A DNA stretch of 22,227 nt from JBFHRE01 sp041591895 (GCA_041591895.1 JBFHRE010000027.1:1-22227), one strand, 5' to 3'; positions 1-7,608 are shown, counted from the stretch's first letter. The notes: generated from the letters alone by a model not told the origin. Made by a program: numbers and translations.

Positions 1-47
1 ATTTCCGGGCTGGAAACGCGATCCGGAACGTGATCGTCTTCGACTGA
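1..47 (+). CDS. 3' end of an unidentified gene (14 codons visible)
   Basis: An open frame enters from the left edge (first full codon at base 3) and ends at a TGA at 45-47. The visible C-terminus reads FRAGNAIRNVIVFD. A hairpin follows the stop directly, which supports a real gene end. The tail resembles the C-termini of some zinc-dependent alcohol dehydrogenases, but 14 residues are too few to assign a family. Confidence 0.5.
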   Translation, partial: FRAGNAIRNVIVFD

Positions 48-67
48 CGAGGCCTTCGGCCTCAGTC
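42..67 (+). terminator. Hairpin at the end of the upstream partial gene
   Basis: GAGGCC (49-54) pairs with GGCCTC (58-63) around a TTC loop. GACT (42-45) can pair with AGTC (64-67) across a 3-nt bulge. It overlaps the stop codon at 45-47. No T-run follows, so a rho-independent role is uncertain. Confidence 0.4.
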
Positions 68-75
68 CCGAGTCT

Positions 76-228
76 CCAGCCACCAGCCTCGAACGGGGAC
101 CGGAGCGGCCGAACCCATACCCCGCAAACCCGGCCGGACACGAACCACTCCACCGTCAGGACCGACCGGGGGTCTGGGGGTCGCCCCCCAGAAAAAATGT
201 GGCTGGAAGCCGGCAGCCGGTAGCCGGA
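76..228. repeat. Heptamer repeat element, copy A (two opposed arms)
   Basis: The left arm has two 7-bp units, CCAGCCA (76-82) and CCAGCCT (83-89). The right arm has four units in the opposite sense: GGCTGGA (201-207), AGCCGGC (208-214), AGCCGGT (215-221) and AGCCGGA (222-228). The 111 nt between them contain a separate G/C hairpin. Two other intergenic regions share the heptamer unit RGCYGGN and the opposed-arm layout. Confidence 0.75.
173..192. other. Perfect 8-bp hairpin of G/C runs next to an A-tract
   Basis: TCTGGGGG (173-180) pairs with CCCCCAGA (185-192) around the 4-nt loop TCGC. An A-run covers 192-197. Neither strand has a T-run on the 3' side of the stem, so it is not a standard intrinsic terminator. 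It lies between the two arms of heptamer element A and may be part of that element. Confidence 0.6.
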
Positions 229-230
229 AC

Positions 231-272
231 GACGCAAGACGCACGACGGATGACGCACGACGCATGACGCTG
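231..272 (+). repeat. Six tandem 7-bp units, consensus GACGCAN
   Basis: The units are GACGCAA, GACGCAC, GACGGAT, GACGCAC, GACGCAT and GACGCTG, in perfect 7-bp phase from 231 to 272. The array begins 2 nt after heptamer element A and ends at the -10-like hexamer of the downstream operon, so it occupies the -35 region. Its unit differs from the RGCYGGN unit but has the same period. Confidence 0.8.
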
Positions 273-277
273 ATACT
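250..277 (+). promoter_or_regulatory. Weak sigma-70-like promoter for the first demethylation operon
   Basis: GATACT (272-277) matches TATAAT at four of six positions, including A2 and T6. ATGACG (250-255) lies 16 nt upstream as a poor -35 and is part of the GACGCAN array. Transcription would start near 284, inside the operator-like site at 276-296. This is a prediction from motif matching only. Confidence 0.35.
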
Positions 278-296
278 GTTGCGGTCAATGGAACGT
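276..296 (+). promoter_or_regulatory. Degenerate IclR-type operator before the first operon
   Basis: This 21-nt stretch matches the palindrome at 5072-5092 at 15 of 21 positions. The right half TGGAACG (289-295) is exact; the left half is degraded (GTTGC in place of GTTCC). It overlaps the -10-like hexamer and ends 26 nt before the ATG. It suggests that the IclR regulator encoded at 4307-5056 also acts here. Confidence 0.5.
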
Positions 297-322
297 CCTA
301 ATCAGCGGATCGGGAGCGAGGC

Positions 323-2725
323 ATGAGGTCGGAGGCCAGATGTGTGATCATCGGAGGCGGGGTGATGGGAGTCGGTCTCCTCTATCACCTGGCGCACGAG
401 GGCTGGAAGGAGATCGTCCTCATCGACAAGGACGAGCTCACATCCGGCTCCACCTGGCACGCCGCCGGGCTCACCCCCCATTTCATCGGTGACCTCAACA
501 TGGCCAAGGTCCATGCGTACGGCGTCGATCTCTACCAGCGTCTGGAGGAGGAGACCGGCTCCGGTACCGGTTTCCACCGCTGCGGCGCCCTCCGGCTCGC
601 ACTCAAACCGGAAGAAGTGAACTGGTTTCACTACGTCAAGGGGATGCTCGACCTGATCGGAGTCGAGGCTCACCTCGTCTCTCCTGCCGAGGCGAAGGAG
701 ATCAACCCCCTGATCGACGTCGAAGACGTCCTCCTGGGCTTTCACACCCCCGGCGACGGCTGGACCGACCCGTCGATGGCCACCAACGCCATGGCCGCCG
801 GCGCCAAACAGCTCGGCGCCGAGATCGTGCTCCGCAACCGGGTGATCGGGATGAAGCAGCTCCCCGACCGCCGCTGGCACATCGAGACCGAGCAGGGACC
901 GATCGTGGCCGAGCACGTGGTCAATGCCGCCGGCCATTACGGCCCCCAGCTGGGGGCGATGGTGGGACTCGACATCCCGATCGTGTCGATGGAGCACCAG
1001 TATCTCGTCACCACGGCCATCCCGGCCGTCAAGGAACTCGGGTTCGAGCCTCCCGTCACCCGCGACCCCCGTGCCTCGTGCTACTACCGCCGGGAGCACG
1101 ACGGGCTCATCATCGGCCCGTATGAGACCTCCGGGTCCCGGATCTGGGGGGTGGAAGGGATCGACTGGGATCTGACCTTCCACCTCACGCCGCCCGACAT
1201 CGAGCGGCTCATGCCCTGGATCGAACTGGCAGGTCGCCGCATCCCCAGCTTCGCCGAGGCCGGTATCCGCCGGGTGGTGAGCGGACCGATCACCCACACC
1301 CCGGATGCCGGATTCCTGATGGGGCCCGCACCCGGGTTGGAGAACTACTGGCTGTGCGTCGGCGCCTCGATCGGAATCACCCAGGGCCCCGGTGCCGGCA
1401 AGTACCTGGCGCAATGGATGACACATGGCCAGACCGAGATCAACGTGCGGTCGATGGACCCGCGGCGCTTCGGGCCCTGGGCCGACCTCGACTTCACCAT
1501 CGCCAAGTCGGTCGACGAATACCACGAGATGTATCAGGTGCGACTTCCCGGCGAGTACCGGGATGCCGGCCGCCCGGTCAAGACCACCCCCGTCTACGAG
1601 GAGCAGGACGGCCGCCATGCTCGCTGGCAGGAGGTCTACGGGTGGGAGCGACCGCAGTACTTCTCTCCCGAACCCGAGCGTCACTCGTTCCGGCGGTCGA
1701 ACGCCTTCGGGGTCGTCGCCGATGAGGTGAAGGGCATTCGGGAGCGGGCCGGGGTGGCGGACCTCACCGCCTTCGCCAAGTTCGAGGTGCGCGGAGCCGA
1801 CGCCGGAGCGTTCCTCGATCGCCTGAGCGCCAACCGGCTCCCCGGTCCCGGCGGCATCCGGCTGGTTCACATGCTCACCGACCTGGGCGGAATCGAGTGC
1901 GAGATGACGATCACCCGTCTCGACAACCGCTTCTACCTCAACTCGGCGGTGGTCGGCCAGCACCACGACCTCGACTGGCTCATGTTCCACCGTCGCGATG
2001 AGGAGGACGTCGAGATCGTCGACGTAACCGACTCGACCGGGATCGTGGCGGTGACCGGGCCCCGGTCCCGCGACGTGCTGGCGACCCTGACCGAAGCCGA
2101 CCTCTCCTCTCCGGCCTTCCCGTGGCTCACTGCCCAGGAGATCGAGGTCGCCGGCGTCCTGTGCGTGGCCCTTCGGGTGTCGTATGTCGGGGAACTGGGT
2201 TGGGAACTCCATTGTCCGCTCGACCGGCTGGGGGACCTGTACTCCGCCGTGCGGTCGGCCGGCGAGGAGCACGGCATTGTCGAGTTCGGCTCCTACGCAA
2301 TGAATGTCATGCGGATGGAAAAGGCTTACAAGGCGTGGGGAGGTGAGCTGACCACGGAGATCACTCCGATCGAGGCCGGGTTGGAACGCTTCGTCGACTT
2401 CTCCAAGGACTTCATCGGGAAGGCTGCCACCGAGCGCAGACGCCAGGAGGGCATCACCCAGGTGTGCGTGTACGGCGAGATGGACGCCGACGACGCCGAC
2501 TGCCGTGGGAACGAACCGGTGTTCTCGAACGGCAAGCTCGCAGGGATCACCACCGGCGGTGCCTACGGGCACTCCGTCGGAAAGAGCCTCTTCTTCGCCT
2601 ACGTCGAGCCAGGTCTCGCCGATCCCGGTTCCACGTTCGACATATCCGTGCTCGGTTCGAACCGCCGCGCAACGGTGCTCGGCGAGGCGGCCTGGGACCC
2701 ATCCAACCAGAGGCTCAAGGCATGA
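323..2725 (+). CDS. Dimethylglycine/sarcosine dehydrogenase-like FAD + GcvT fusion protein
   Basis: This 800-residue protein should oxidise an N-methyl group on a small amine or amino acid and pass the one-carbon unit to tetrahydrofolate in the cytoplasm. The N-terminus has the FAD-binding GGGVMG motif (residues 11-16). Next is TWHAAG, whose His46 matches the histidine that binds FAD covalently in dimethylglycine dehydrogenases. A DAO-type oxidase domain fills about 6-370, a linker domain about 370-425, and GcvT N and C domains the rest, with the YVGELGWEL motif typical of the family. Length fits the family (about 800-870 residues). GGAG lies 6 nt before the ATG. The stop overlaps the start of the mttB-like gene (ATGA), so the two are probably co-translated. 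The substrate cannot be fixed from sequence: dimethylglycine, sarcosine and other N-methyl compounds are all possible. Family assignment is firm. Confidence 0.9.
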   Translation: MRSEARCVIIGGGVMGVGLLYHLAHEGWKEIVLIDKDELTSGSTWHAAGLTPHFIGDLNMAKVHAYGVDLYQRLEEETGSGTGFHRCGALRLALKPEEVNWFHYVKGMLDLIGVEAHLVSPAEAKEINPLIDVEDVLLGFHTPGDGWTDPSMATNAMAAGAKQLGAEIVLRNRVIGMKQLPDRRWHIETEQGPIVAEHVVNAAGHYGPQLGAMVGLDIPIVSMEHQYLVTTAIPAVKELGFEPPVTRDPRASCYYRREHDGLIIGPYETSGSRIWGVEGIDWDLTFHLTPPDIERLMPWIELAGRRIPSFAEAGIRRVVSGPITHTPDAGFLMGPAPGLENYWLCVGASIGITQGPGAGKYLAQWMTHGQTEINVRSMDPRRFGPWADLDFTIAKSVDEYHEMYQVRLPGEYRDAGRPVKTTPVYEEQDGRHARWQEVYGWERPQYFSPEPERHSFRRSNAFGVVADEVKGIRERAGVADLTAFAKFEVRGADAGAFLDRLSANRLPGPGGIRLVHMLTDLGGIECEMTITRLDNRFYLNSAVVGQHHDLDWLMFHRRDEEDVEIVDVTDSTGIVAVTGPRSRDVLATLTEADLSSPAFPWLTAQEIEVAGVLCVALRVSYVGELGWELHCPLDRLGDLYSAVRSAGEEHGIVEFGSYAMNVMRMEKAYKAWGGELTTEITPIEAGLERFVDFSKDFIGKAATERRRQEGITQVCVYGEMDADDADCRGNEPVFSNGKLAGITTGGAYGHSVGKSLFFAYVEPGLADPGSTFDISVLGSNRRATVLGEAAWDPSNQRLKA

Positions 2726-4290
2726 CAGGCCCGGCCGACAGCGGGCGTCGCGGTGGGCGGGAAGCAAGGATCGCCGCTCGGGCAGCCGGGCAGGCGGTCG
2801 ACGAGCGTCCGGTTCAGCCGGGGCTCGCCGGCGGGAAATACCGGCCGCTGACCGACAGCGACATGACGAGCATCTATGAGACGGCTCTGGAGTTGCTCGA
2901 GGAAGTGGGAATGGGCAGCCCGATCCCAGACTTCTGCGATGTCGTGACCGCCGCCGGGGGAAGCCTGGGCGACGACGGGCGGCTCCGATATCCGCGACAG
3001 ATCGTGGAGAAGGCGATCGAAACGGCCGCCAAGTCGTTTGTGTGGCACGGCTTCGACGAGTCACGCAGCATCGACCTCTCCGGGGAGAAGGTCCATTTCG
3101 GCACCGCCGGAGCGGCGGTCCTCATGCTGGAGCACGGAACCCGCACGTTCCGGCCGTCGAGCACCGCCGATCTCTATGACCTCTCCCGTCTCGCAGACAC
3201 ACTCGAGCACATCCACTTCTTCGTTCGGCCGGTGGTCACGCGGGAGTTGGTCGAATCCCGGCTGCTCGACCTCAACACCGCCTACGCCACCATGATGGGA
3301 ACCTCAAAGCCCATCGGGACCTCGTTCTTCAAGGCGGAACACGTCTACGAGGCGGTGGAGATGTTCGATGTCGCCCTCGGCGGCGAAGGCGAGTTCCGGC
3401 GGCGCCCCTTCGTCGTCGCCAACAACACCTTTGTCGTGCCTCCCCTGCGATTCGCCGAGGATTCCGCCGAGTGCATGGTTGCCCAGGTCCGAACCGGGAT
3501 GCCGATCAACCTGCTGTCGGCGGGACAGGCAGGAGCCACTGCCCCGGCGGCGCTGGCGGGAGCAGTGGTCCAGGCCCTGGCGGAATGCCTGGCAGCGCTC
3601 ACATCGGTCAATCTGCTCTCCCCCGGTCACCCCTGTGTGATGGGTCTGTGGCCGTTCGTCTCCGACCTGAGAACCGGGGCCATGACCGGAGGGAGCGCCG
3701 AAGAAGCACTACTCGGGGCGGCGTGCGCCCAGGTCGCCAACTGGCTGGGACTCCCATCCGGGGTGGCGGCCGGGATGGCCGACTCCAAGCTCGTGGACGC
3801 ACAGGCCGGACACGAAAAGGCGCTCACCGTCGCTCTCGCCGCCCAATCCGGAGCCAACCTGGTCTACGAGAGCGCCGGCATGCTGGCGAGCCTCCTCGCG
3901 GCCTCGCTGGAGATGCTGGTGGTCGACAACGACATGCTGGGAGCGGTCAATCGAACCCTGCGGGGAATCGAGGTGAATCCGGAGAGCCTGTCACGAGCCG
4001 TCATCGAAGAGGTGGTGACCGGTGCCGGGCACTTCCTCGGCCACGAGCAGACGCTCCGGCTGATGCAGACCGAGTATCTCTACCCGGCGGTTGGTGACCG
4101 GCTGGGCCCGCGCGACTGGGCCGACGCCGGATCGACCGACGTTGCGGAGCGAGCGCATGAGGTGGTGCGAACGGTGATGACGACCCACTTCCCGACGCAT
4201 GTGAGCCGCGCCGCCGACGACCTCATCCGGGAGAGATTCCCGATCCGTCTGGACCTCGACGACGTGCTGGGGACTTCCGGTCGATGGTGA
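2722..4290 (+). CDS. Trimethylamine methyltransferase (MttB) family protein, no amber codon
   Basis: This 522-residue protein belongs to the MttB superfamily, which in characterised members moves a methyl group from a quaternary or tertiary amine to a corrinoid protein. The ATG at 2722 overlaps the previous stop as ATGA and has a GAGG sequence 8 nt upstream. The same frame is open further upstream to 2464, but that part lies inside the dehydrogenase gene and is rejected. MttB-like stretches include KPIGTSFFKAEHVYEAVEM and GAACAQVANWLGLPSGVAAGMADSK. The frame is read throughout in sense codons, so it is a non-pyrrolysine member, like the glycine betaine methyltransferase MtgB. No corrinoid protein, reductive activator or methyltransferase partner gene is in the window. 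Co-translation with a demethylating dehydrogenase suggests a role in betaine or methylamine breakdown; the substrate is unknown. Confidence 0.85.
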   Translation: MTGPADSGRRGGREARIAARAAGQAVDERPVQPGLAGGKYRPLTDSDMTSIYETALELLEEVGMGSPIPDFCDVVTAAGGSLGDDGRLRYPRQIVEKAIETAAKSFVWHGFDESRSIDLSGEKVHFGTAGAAVLMLEHGTRTFRPSSTADLYDLSRLADTLEHIHFFVRPVVTRELVESRLLDLNTAYATMMGTSKPIGTSFFKAEHVYEAVEMFDVALGGEGEFRRRPFVVANNTFVVPPLRFAEDSAECMVAQVRTGMPINLLSAGQAGATAPAALAGAVVQALAECLAALTSVNLLSPGHPCVMGLWPFVSDLRTGAMTGGSAEEALLGAACAQVANWLGLPSGVAAGMADSKLVDAQAGHEKALTVALAAQSGANLVYESAGMLASLLAASLEMLVVDNDMLGAVNRTLRGIEVNPESLSRAVIEEVVTGAGHFLGHEQTLRLMQTEYLYPAVGDRLGPRDWADAGSTDVAERAHEVVRTVMTTHFPTHVSRAADDLIRERFPIRLDLDDVLGTSGRW

Positions 4291-4306
4291 ACGGCGGATG
4301 ACTCGA

Positions 4307-5056
4307 TCAGTTCCCCTGGACGAGCCGGGTGGCCGCTTCGGCAGCGTCTCGCAACATCAGGCCGATCTCGGTCTCACGACCCGAGCCCGGGAATCGGTAC
4401 GACGGGCCGTAGACCGACAACGCCCCCACCGCTCGCCCGGCTGCATCGAGGATCGGGGCCGCCACCCCGTTGATCTCCACGGAGAAGTCCTGAAACGTCC
4501 AGGCATAGCCATCACGACGAGCAGCGCGCGCCCGCTGCAAGATTCCGGTCTTGGTGGTCTCGGTCGTTGGTGTGAAAGACTCCAATCCGGCCTTGACGAA
4601 GCGACCGATCTCGGCATCCGTCCAGGTGGCCAGAATCGCGTACCCCGCCGCCACGGTGTGATACGGAAAGCGCTCACCGGTCCAGTCCCGAGTGACGACC
4701 GGGCGGGGGCTCTCGATGTGGTCGGTGTACAACATGTTCATCGGTCCGTCCGGCACGGCAAACGCGGCGGCCTCTCCGGTCCGTTCGACCAGGTCCCTGA
4801 GATACGGGCGCACCGTCTCCCGAACCGCGCCGAGCATCGAGACATTGCCGGCGATGGCCGCCAGTCCGGCGCCGATGGAGTAGCTCCCTGCCGTTTCGAG
4901 ACGCTCGACCACGCCTTCCTCTTCGAGCGCGGACAGCAGCCGGGAGACGGTGCTCTTGGGGAGGCCGGTGGTCCGGGCGATCTCGCCGACAGCCGCGGCA
5001 CCGCCGAGTCCGGCGATCGCCCTCAACACCGCAAACACACGCTCGATCGCCTGCAT
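4307..5056 (-). CDS. IclR-family transcriptional regulator
   Basis: This protein of about 249 residues has an N-terminal winged helix-turn-helix (IERVFAVLRAIAG, then GLPKSTVSRLLSALEEEGVVER) and a C-terminal IclR effector domain. The ATG at 5056 is preferred over the in-frame GTG at 5080 for two reasons. Family members usually begin just before the 'ERVFAVL' helix, and the GTG lies inside an 8-bp palindrome that looks like the operator. The -10-like TATTGT (5069-5064) lies 7 nt before the ATG, which suggests a leaderless mRNA. The gene ends 16 nt from the converging mttB-like gene and starts 47 nt from the divergent second dehydrogenase gene. It is the obvious local regulator of both; whether it represses or activates, and its ligand, cannot be told. 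Confidence 0.9.
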   Translation of the reverse strand: MQAIERVFAVLRAIAGLGGAAAVGEIARTTGLPKSTVSRLLSALEEEGVVERLETAGSYSIGAGLAAIAGNVSMLGAVRETVRPYLRDLVERTGEAAAFAVPDGPMNMLYTDHIESPRPVVTRDWTGERFPYHTVAAGYAILATWTDAEIGRFVKAGLESFTPTTETTKTGILQRARAARRDGYAWTFQDFSVEINGVAAPILDAAGRAVGALSVYGPSYRFPGSGRETEIGLMLRDAAEAATRLVQGN

Positions 5057-5062
5057 GTTCCA

Positions 5063-5069
5063 GACAATA
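5063..5069. promoter_or_regulatory. Back-to-back -10 elements of iclR and the second dehydrogenase gene
   Basis: GACAAT (5063-5068) reads as a + strand -10 for the gene at 5104, with a start near 5075. TATTGT (5069-5064) reads as a minus-strand -10 placed 7 nt before the iclR ATG. The two hexamers overlap almost fully, so polymerase could serve only one side at a time. No clear -35 was seen on either side. Confidence 0.45.
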
Positions 5070-5071
5070 GT

Positions 5072-5092
5072 CCGTTCCACTCGATGGAACGG
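5072..5092. promoter_or_regulatory. Perfect IclR-type operator palindrome
   Basis: CCGTTCCA (5072-5079) and TGGAACGG (5085-5092) form an exact 8-bp inverted repeat with a 5-nt spacer (CTCGA). A further GTTCCA half-site lies at 5057-5062, 17 bp from the left arm. TTCCA/TGGAA dyads are typical of IclR-family operators. The site covers the predicted start region of the gene at 5104 and lies just upstream of the iclR -10, so one protein could control both. Confidence 0.75.
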
Positions 5093-5103
5093 TCCGTGGC
5101 GTC

Positions 5104-7530
5104 ATGACAGAACTGCCCGACCGCGCCGAAGTGGTGATCGTTGGTGGTGGGATCATCGGCTGCAGCGTTGCGTATCACCTCACCCGGAGGGGAGTCACCG
5201 ATGTTCTGTTGGTGGAGCAGGGCAAGCTGACCGGAGGCACCACCTGGCACGCGGCGGGGCTCGTGTCCCAGCTCAAGGCCAGCCACTCCCTCACCCGGAT
5301 CGCCACCTATTCGGCCCGCCTCTTTGAACGATTGGAGGAGGAAACCGGTCAGGCCACCGGGTATCGGACTCCGGGGTCGATCTCGGTGGCCGCCGATCAC
5401 GAGCGCATGGAAGAGATCATGCGCGGGGTGTCGATGGCCCGAGGCATGGGGGTCGAGGCTCACGAGATCGACCTCGACGATCTCACGGAGCGGTGGCCGC
5501 TGATCAACACCGATGATCTGGTCGGGGCGGTGTTCATCCCCAAGGATGGTGTCACCAGCCCGGTCGACACGACCGTCGCGCTTGCGAAGGGGGCCCGCGA
5601 CCGGGGCGCCACCATCGTCGAAGGCGTCGCCGTCACCGGACTCCGACGCCAAGGAGACCGGGTGGTGGGAGTGGAGACCGAACTGGGACCGGTCGAGGCA
5701 GGCGCCGTCGTGCTGTGCGCCGGGATCTGGACCCGCCAGCTGGCGGCCACCGCCGGCGTTCACGTCCCGCTCCAGGCCTGCGAGCACTTCTACATCGTCA
5801 CCGAGCCGATCGACGGGGTGTATCCGGGCATGCCCACCGTGCGCGACCCCGGCGGTTACACGTATTTCAAGGAGGAGACCGGCAAGATCATGGCCGGGTT
5901 CTTCGAGCCGCGGGGAAAGATCTGGAGATCCGACGACATCCCGCGTGACTTCAGCTTCGGCCGCCTGCCCGAAGATTGGGAGCACGTCGGCCCGGTGTTC
6001 GAACGAGCAGTGCATCGCGTCCCGGCACTGGGCGAGGCCGGCCTCCAACTGTTCTTCAACGGCCCCGAGGCGTTCACCCCCGACGGGGTCTACCACCTGG
6101 GCGAGACCCCAGAACTGGATCGCTGTTTCGTGGCCGCCGGGTTCAATTCAGTCGGCATCCAATCCGCCGGCGGCGTCGGCTCGGTGCTGGCCGACTGGGT
6201 CATCGACGGGCACCCGCCCCGCGACCTGTGGGCGGTGGACATCCGGAGGACGTTCCGGTTCGAGTCCGAACCGGCATTCCTACAGGCGCGGATCAGCGAG
6301 AGTCTCGGCCTCCTCTATGCGATGCATTGGCCGTTCCGCCAGTACGAGAGCGCCCGCGGGATCCTGGAGTCACCCCTGCACGGTCGCCTCGACCAGGCAA
6401 GGGCAGTGTTCGGGTCGACGGCCGGCTGGGAGCGGCCCAACTGGTTCGCACCACCGGGCATGGACCGGGAGTACCACTACTCGTATGGCAAGCAGAACTG
6501 GCACGAGGCATCGGGAGCGGAATGCAACGCCGTCCGCAACCGGGTGGGGCTCTTCGACCAGACCAGCTTTGTGAAGTTGACCGTCGAGGGGCCTGACGCC
6601 GTGGTGCTCCTGGATCGGTTGTCGGCCAATGCCGTGGATGTGGAACCGGGCCGGATCGTCTACACGCAGTGGCTTAACGACCGAGGAGGGATCGAGGCCG
6701 ACCTGACCGTCACCCGCTTCGACGAGGATCGATTCATGGTGGTGACCGCCGCCGCCAGCCGCACCCGGGACACGGCCTGGCTGAAGCGACATGCTCGCGG
6801 CCACGACGTGACCGTCGAGGACGTCACCGAGAACCAGGCGATGCTGGGCCTGATGGGCCCTTCGGCTCCGGACGTCCTTTCGGCGCTCGCAGGCATCCGA
6901 CTCGATCACGAGTCGTTCCCGTTTGCGACGGCCCGCACCATCGAGGTGGCCGGGGTCGAGGTGCTGGCGGTCCGAATGAGCTATGTCGGCGAGTTGGGGT
7001 GGGAGCTCTATGTGGACAATCGGGATGCCGTCGCTCTGTATGACTCCCTGGTGGCCGCGGGCGAACCCTTCGGTCTCCACAATGCCGGATATCACGCAAT
7101 GAACAGTCTCCGGCTCGAGGCCGGATACCGCCATTGGGGCCACGACATCACCGACGAGGACACTCCGATCGAGGCCGGGCTCGGGTTCGCAGTGGCGTGG
7201 GACAAGCCGGGCGGTTTCATCGGGCGGGAAGCGCTCCTCCGACAGCGGGAAGAACCACGCATCAAACGGCTGGTCCAATTCCGGCTCGAGGACCCGGACA
7301 CGGTCTTGTATCACGATGAGACCATCCTTCGGGACGAGGAGGTCGTGGGTCGGACATCGTCGGGGATGTGGAGTCATGTCGAGGACCGATGTCTCGGGAT
7401 GGGCTACGTGACGCATCCCGGCGGCGTGGACGCCGACTATGTCGAGGCCGGCTCGTGGGAGATCGACGTCGCCGGACGGAGACTGCCTGCGACAGCCTCC
7501 CTCGGCCCGTTCTATCGAGCCCGCCGCTAG
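5104..7530 (+). CDS. Second dimethylglycine/sarcosine dehydrogenase-like FAD + GcvT fusion protein
   Basis: This 808-residue paralogue of the protein at 323-2725 has the same domain order. It shows an N-terminal GGGIIG FAD loop (14-19), TTWHAAG with the presumed FAD-binding His49, a DAO domain to about residue 380, a linker domain with LYAMHWPF, and C-terminal GcvT domains with YVGELGWELYV and DTPIEAGLGFAV. It should oxidatively remove an N-methyl group and load it on tetrahydrofolate. Two such enzymes next to an MttB-family gene fit successive demethylation steps, for example dimethylglycine then sarcosine, but which one acts on which is unknown. The gene diverges from iclR and has the palindrome 11 nt before its ATG; no strong ribosome binding site is visible. 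It ends 78 nt from the converging rpoC and shares a terminator hairpin with it. Confidence 0.9.
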   Translation: MTELPDRAEVVIVGGGIIGCSVAYHLTRRGVTDVLLVEQGKLTGGTTWHAAGLVSQLKASHSLTRIATYSARLFERLEEETGQATGYRTPGSISVAADHERMEEIMRGVSMARGMGVEAHEIDLDDLTERWPLINTDDLVGAVFIPKDGVTSPVDTTVALAKGARDRGATIVEGVAVTGLRRQGDRVVGVETELGPVEAGAVVLCAGIWTRQLAATAGVHVPLQACEHFYIVTEPIDGVYPGMPTVRDPGGYTYFKEETGKIMAGFFEPRGKIWRSDDIPRDFSFGRLPEDWEHVGPVFERAVHRVPALGEAGLQLFFNGPEAFTPDGVYHLGETPELDRCFVAAGFNSVGIQSAGGVGSVLADWVIDGHPPRDLWAVDIRRTFRFESEPAFLQARISESLGLLYAMHWPFRQYESARGILESPLHGRLDQARAVFGSTAGWERPNWFAPPGMDREYHYSYGKQNWHEASGAECNAVRNRVGLFDQTSFVKLTVEGPDAVVLLDRLSANAVDVEPGRIVYTQWLNDRGGIEADLTVTRFDEDRFMVVTAAASRTRDTAWLKRHARGHDVTVEDVTENQAMLGLMGPSAPDVLSALAGIRLDHESFPFATARTIEVAGVEVLAVRMSYVGELGWELYVDNRDAVALYDSLVAAGEPFGLHNAGYHAMNSLRLEAGYRHWGHDITDEDTPIEAGLGFAVAWDKPGGFIGREALLRQREEPRIKRLVQFRLEDPDTVLYHDETILRDEEVVGRTSSGMWSHVEDRCLGMGYVTHPGGVDADYVEAGSWEIDVAGRRLPATASLGPFYRARR

Positions 7531-7556
7531 CCGTCGACACTGCCACCCGGCAACAG

Positions 7557-7585
7557 AAGAGGCCGGGCAGAAAGCCCGGCCTCTT
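7557..7585. terminator. Bidirectional terminator hairpin between the second dehydrogenase gene and rpoC
   Basis: AAGAGGCCGGGC (7557-7568) and GCCCGGCCTCTT (7574-7585) form a perfect 12-bp stem with the 5-nt loop AGAAA. It lies midway between two convergent stops (7530 and 7609). Only short, mixed T-containing tails flank it, but its strength and position make a two-way terminator likely. Confidence 0.85.
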
Positions 7586-7608
7586 CATCGGTTTGATCGT
7601 CGGTCCGA

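Larger units (their letters stand above)
48..322. other. Gene-free stretch with repeats, a hairpin and the first operon's promoter
   Basis: No credible coding frame was found; the minus-strand frame at 62-265 is repeat-derived and low in complexity. The stretch holds a hairpin after the upstream stop, opposed 7-bp repeat arms, a G/C-run hairpin, a six-unit GACGCAN array, a weak promoter and an operator-like site before the ATG at 323. These are listed separately. Confidence 0.6.

Noticed and set aside
62..265. 67-residue minus-strand frame before the first operon
   Set aside because: It is made of heptamer repeats and a G/C hairpin, and has no family resemblance.
302..3064. 920-residue open frame on the minus strand
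   Set aside because: It lies antisense to the FAD + GcvT gene and the mttB-like gene, which have clear family motifs. Long antisense frames are common in high-GC DNA, and the translation has no recognisable domain.
5057..5080. GTG at 5080 as the start of the IclR-family gene
   Set aside because: It would place the 5' end of the gene inside the perfect palindrome and its promoter, and would add eight residues not typical of the family. The ATG at 5056 fits better.
4298..5107. 269-residue plus-strand frame
   Set aside because: Antisense to the iclR-family gene, which has a clear helix-turn-helix and effector domain.
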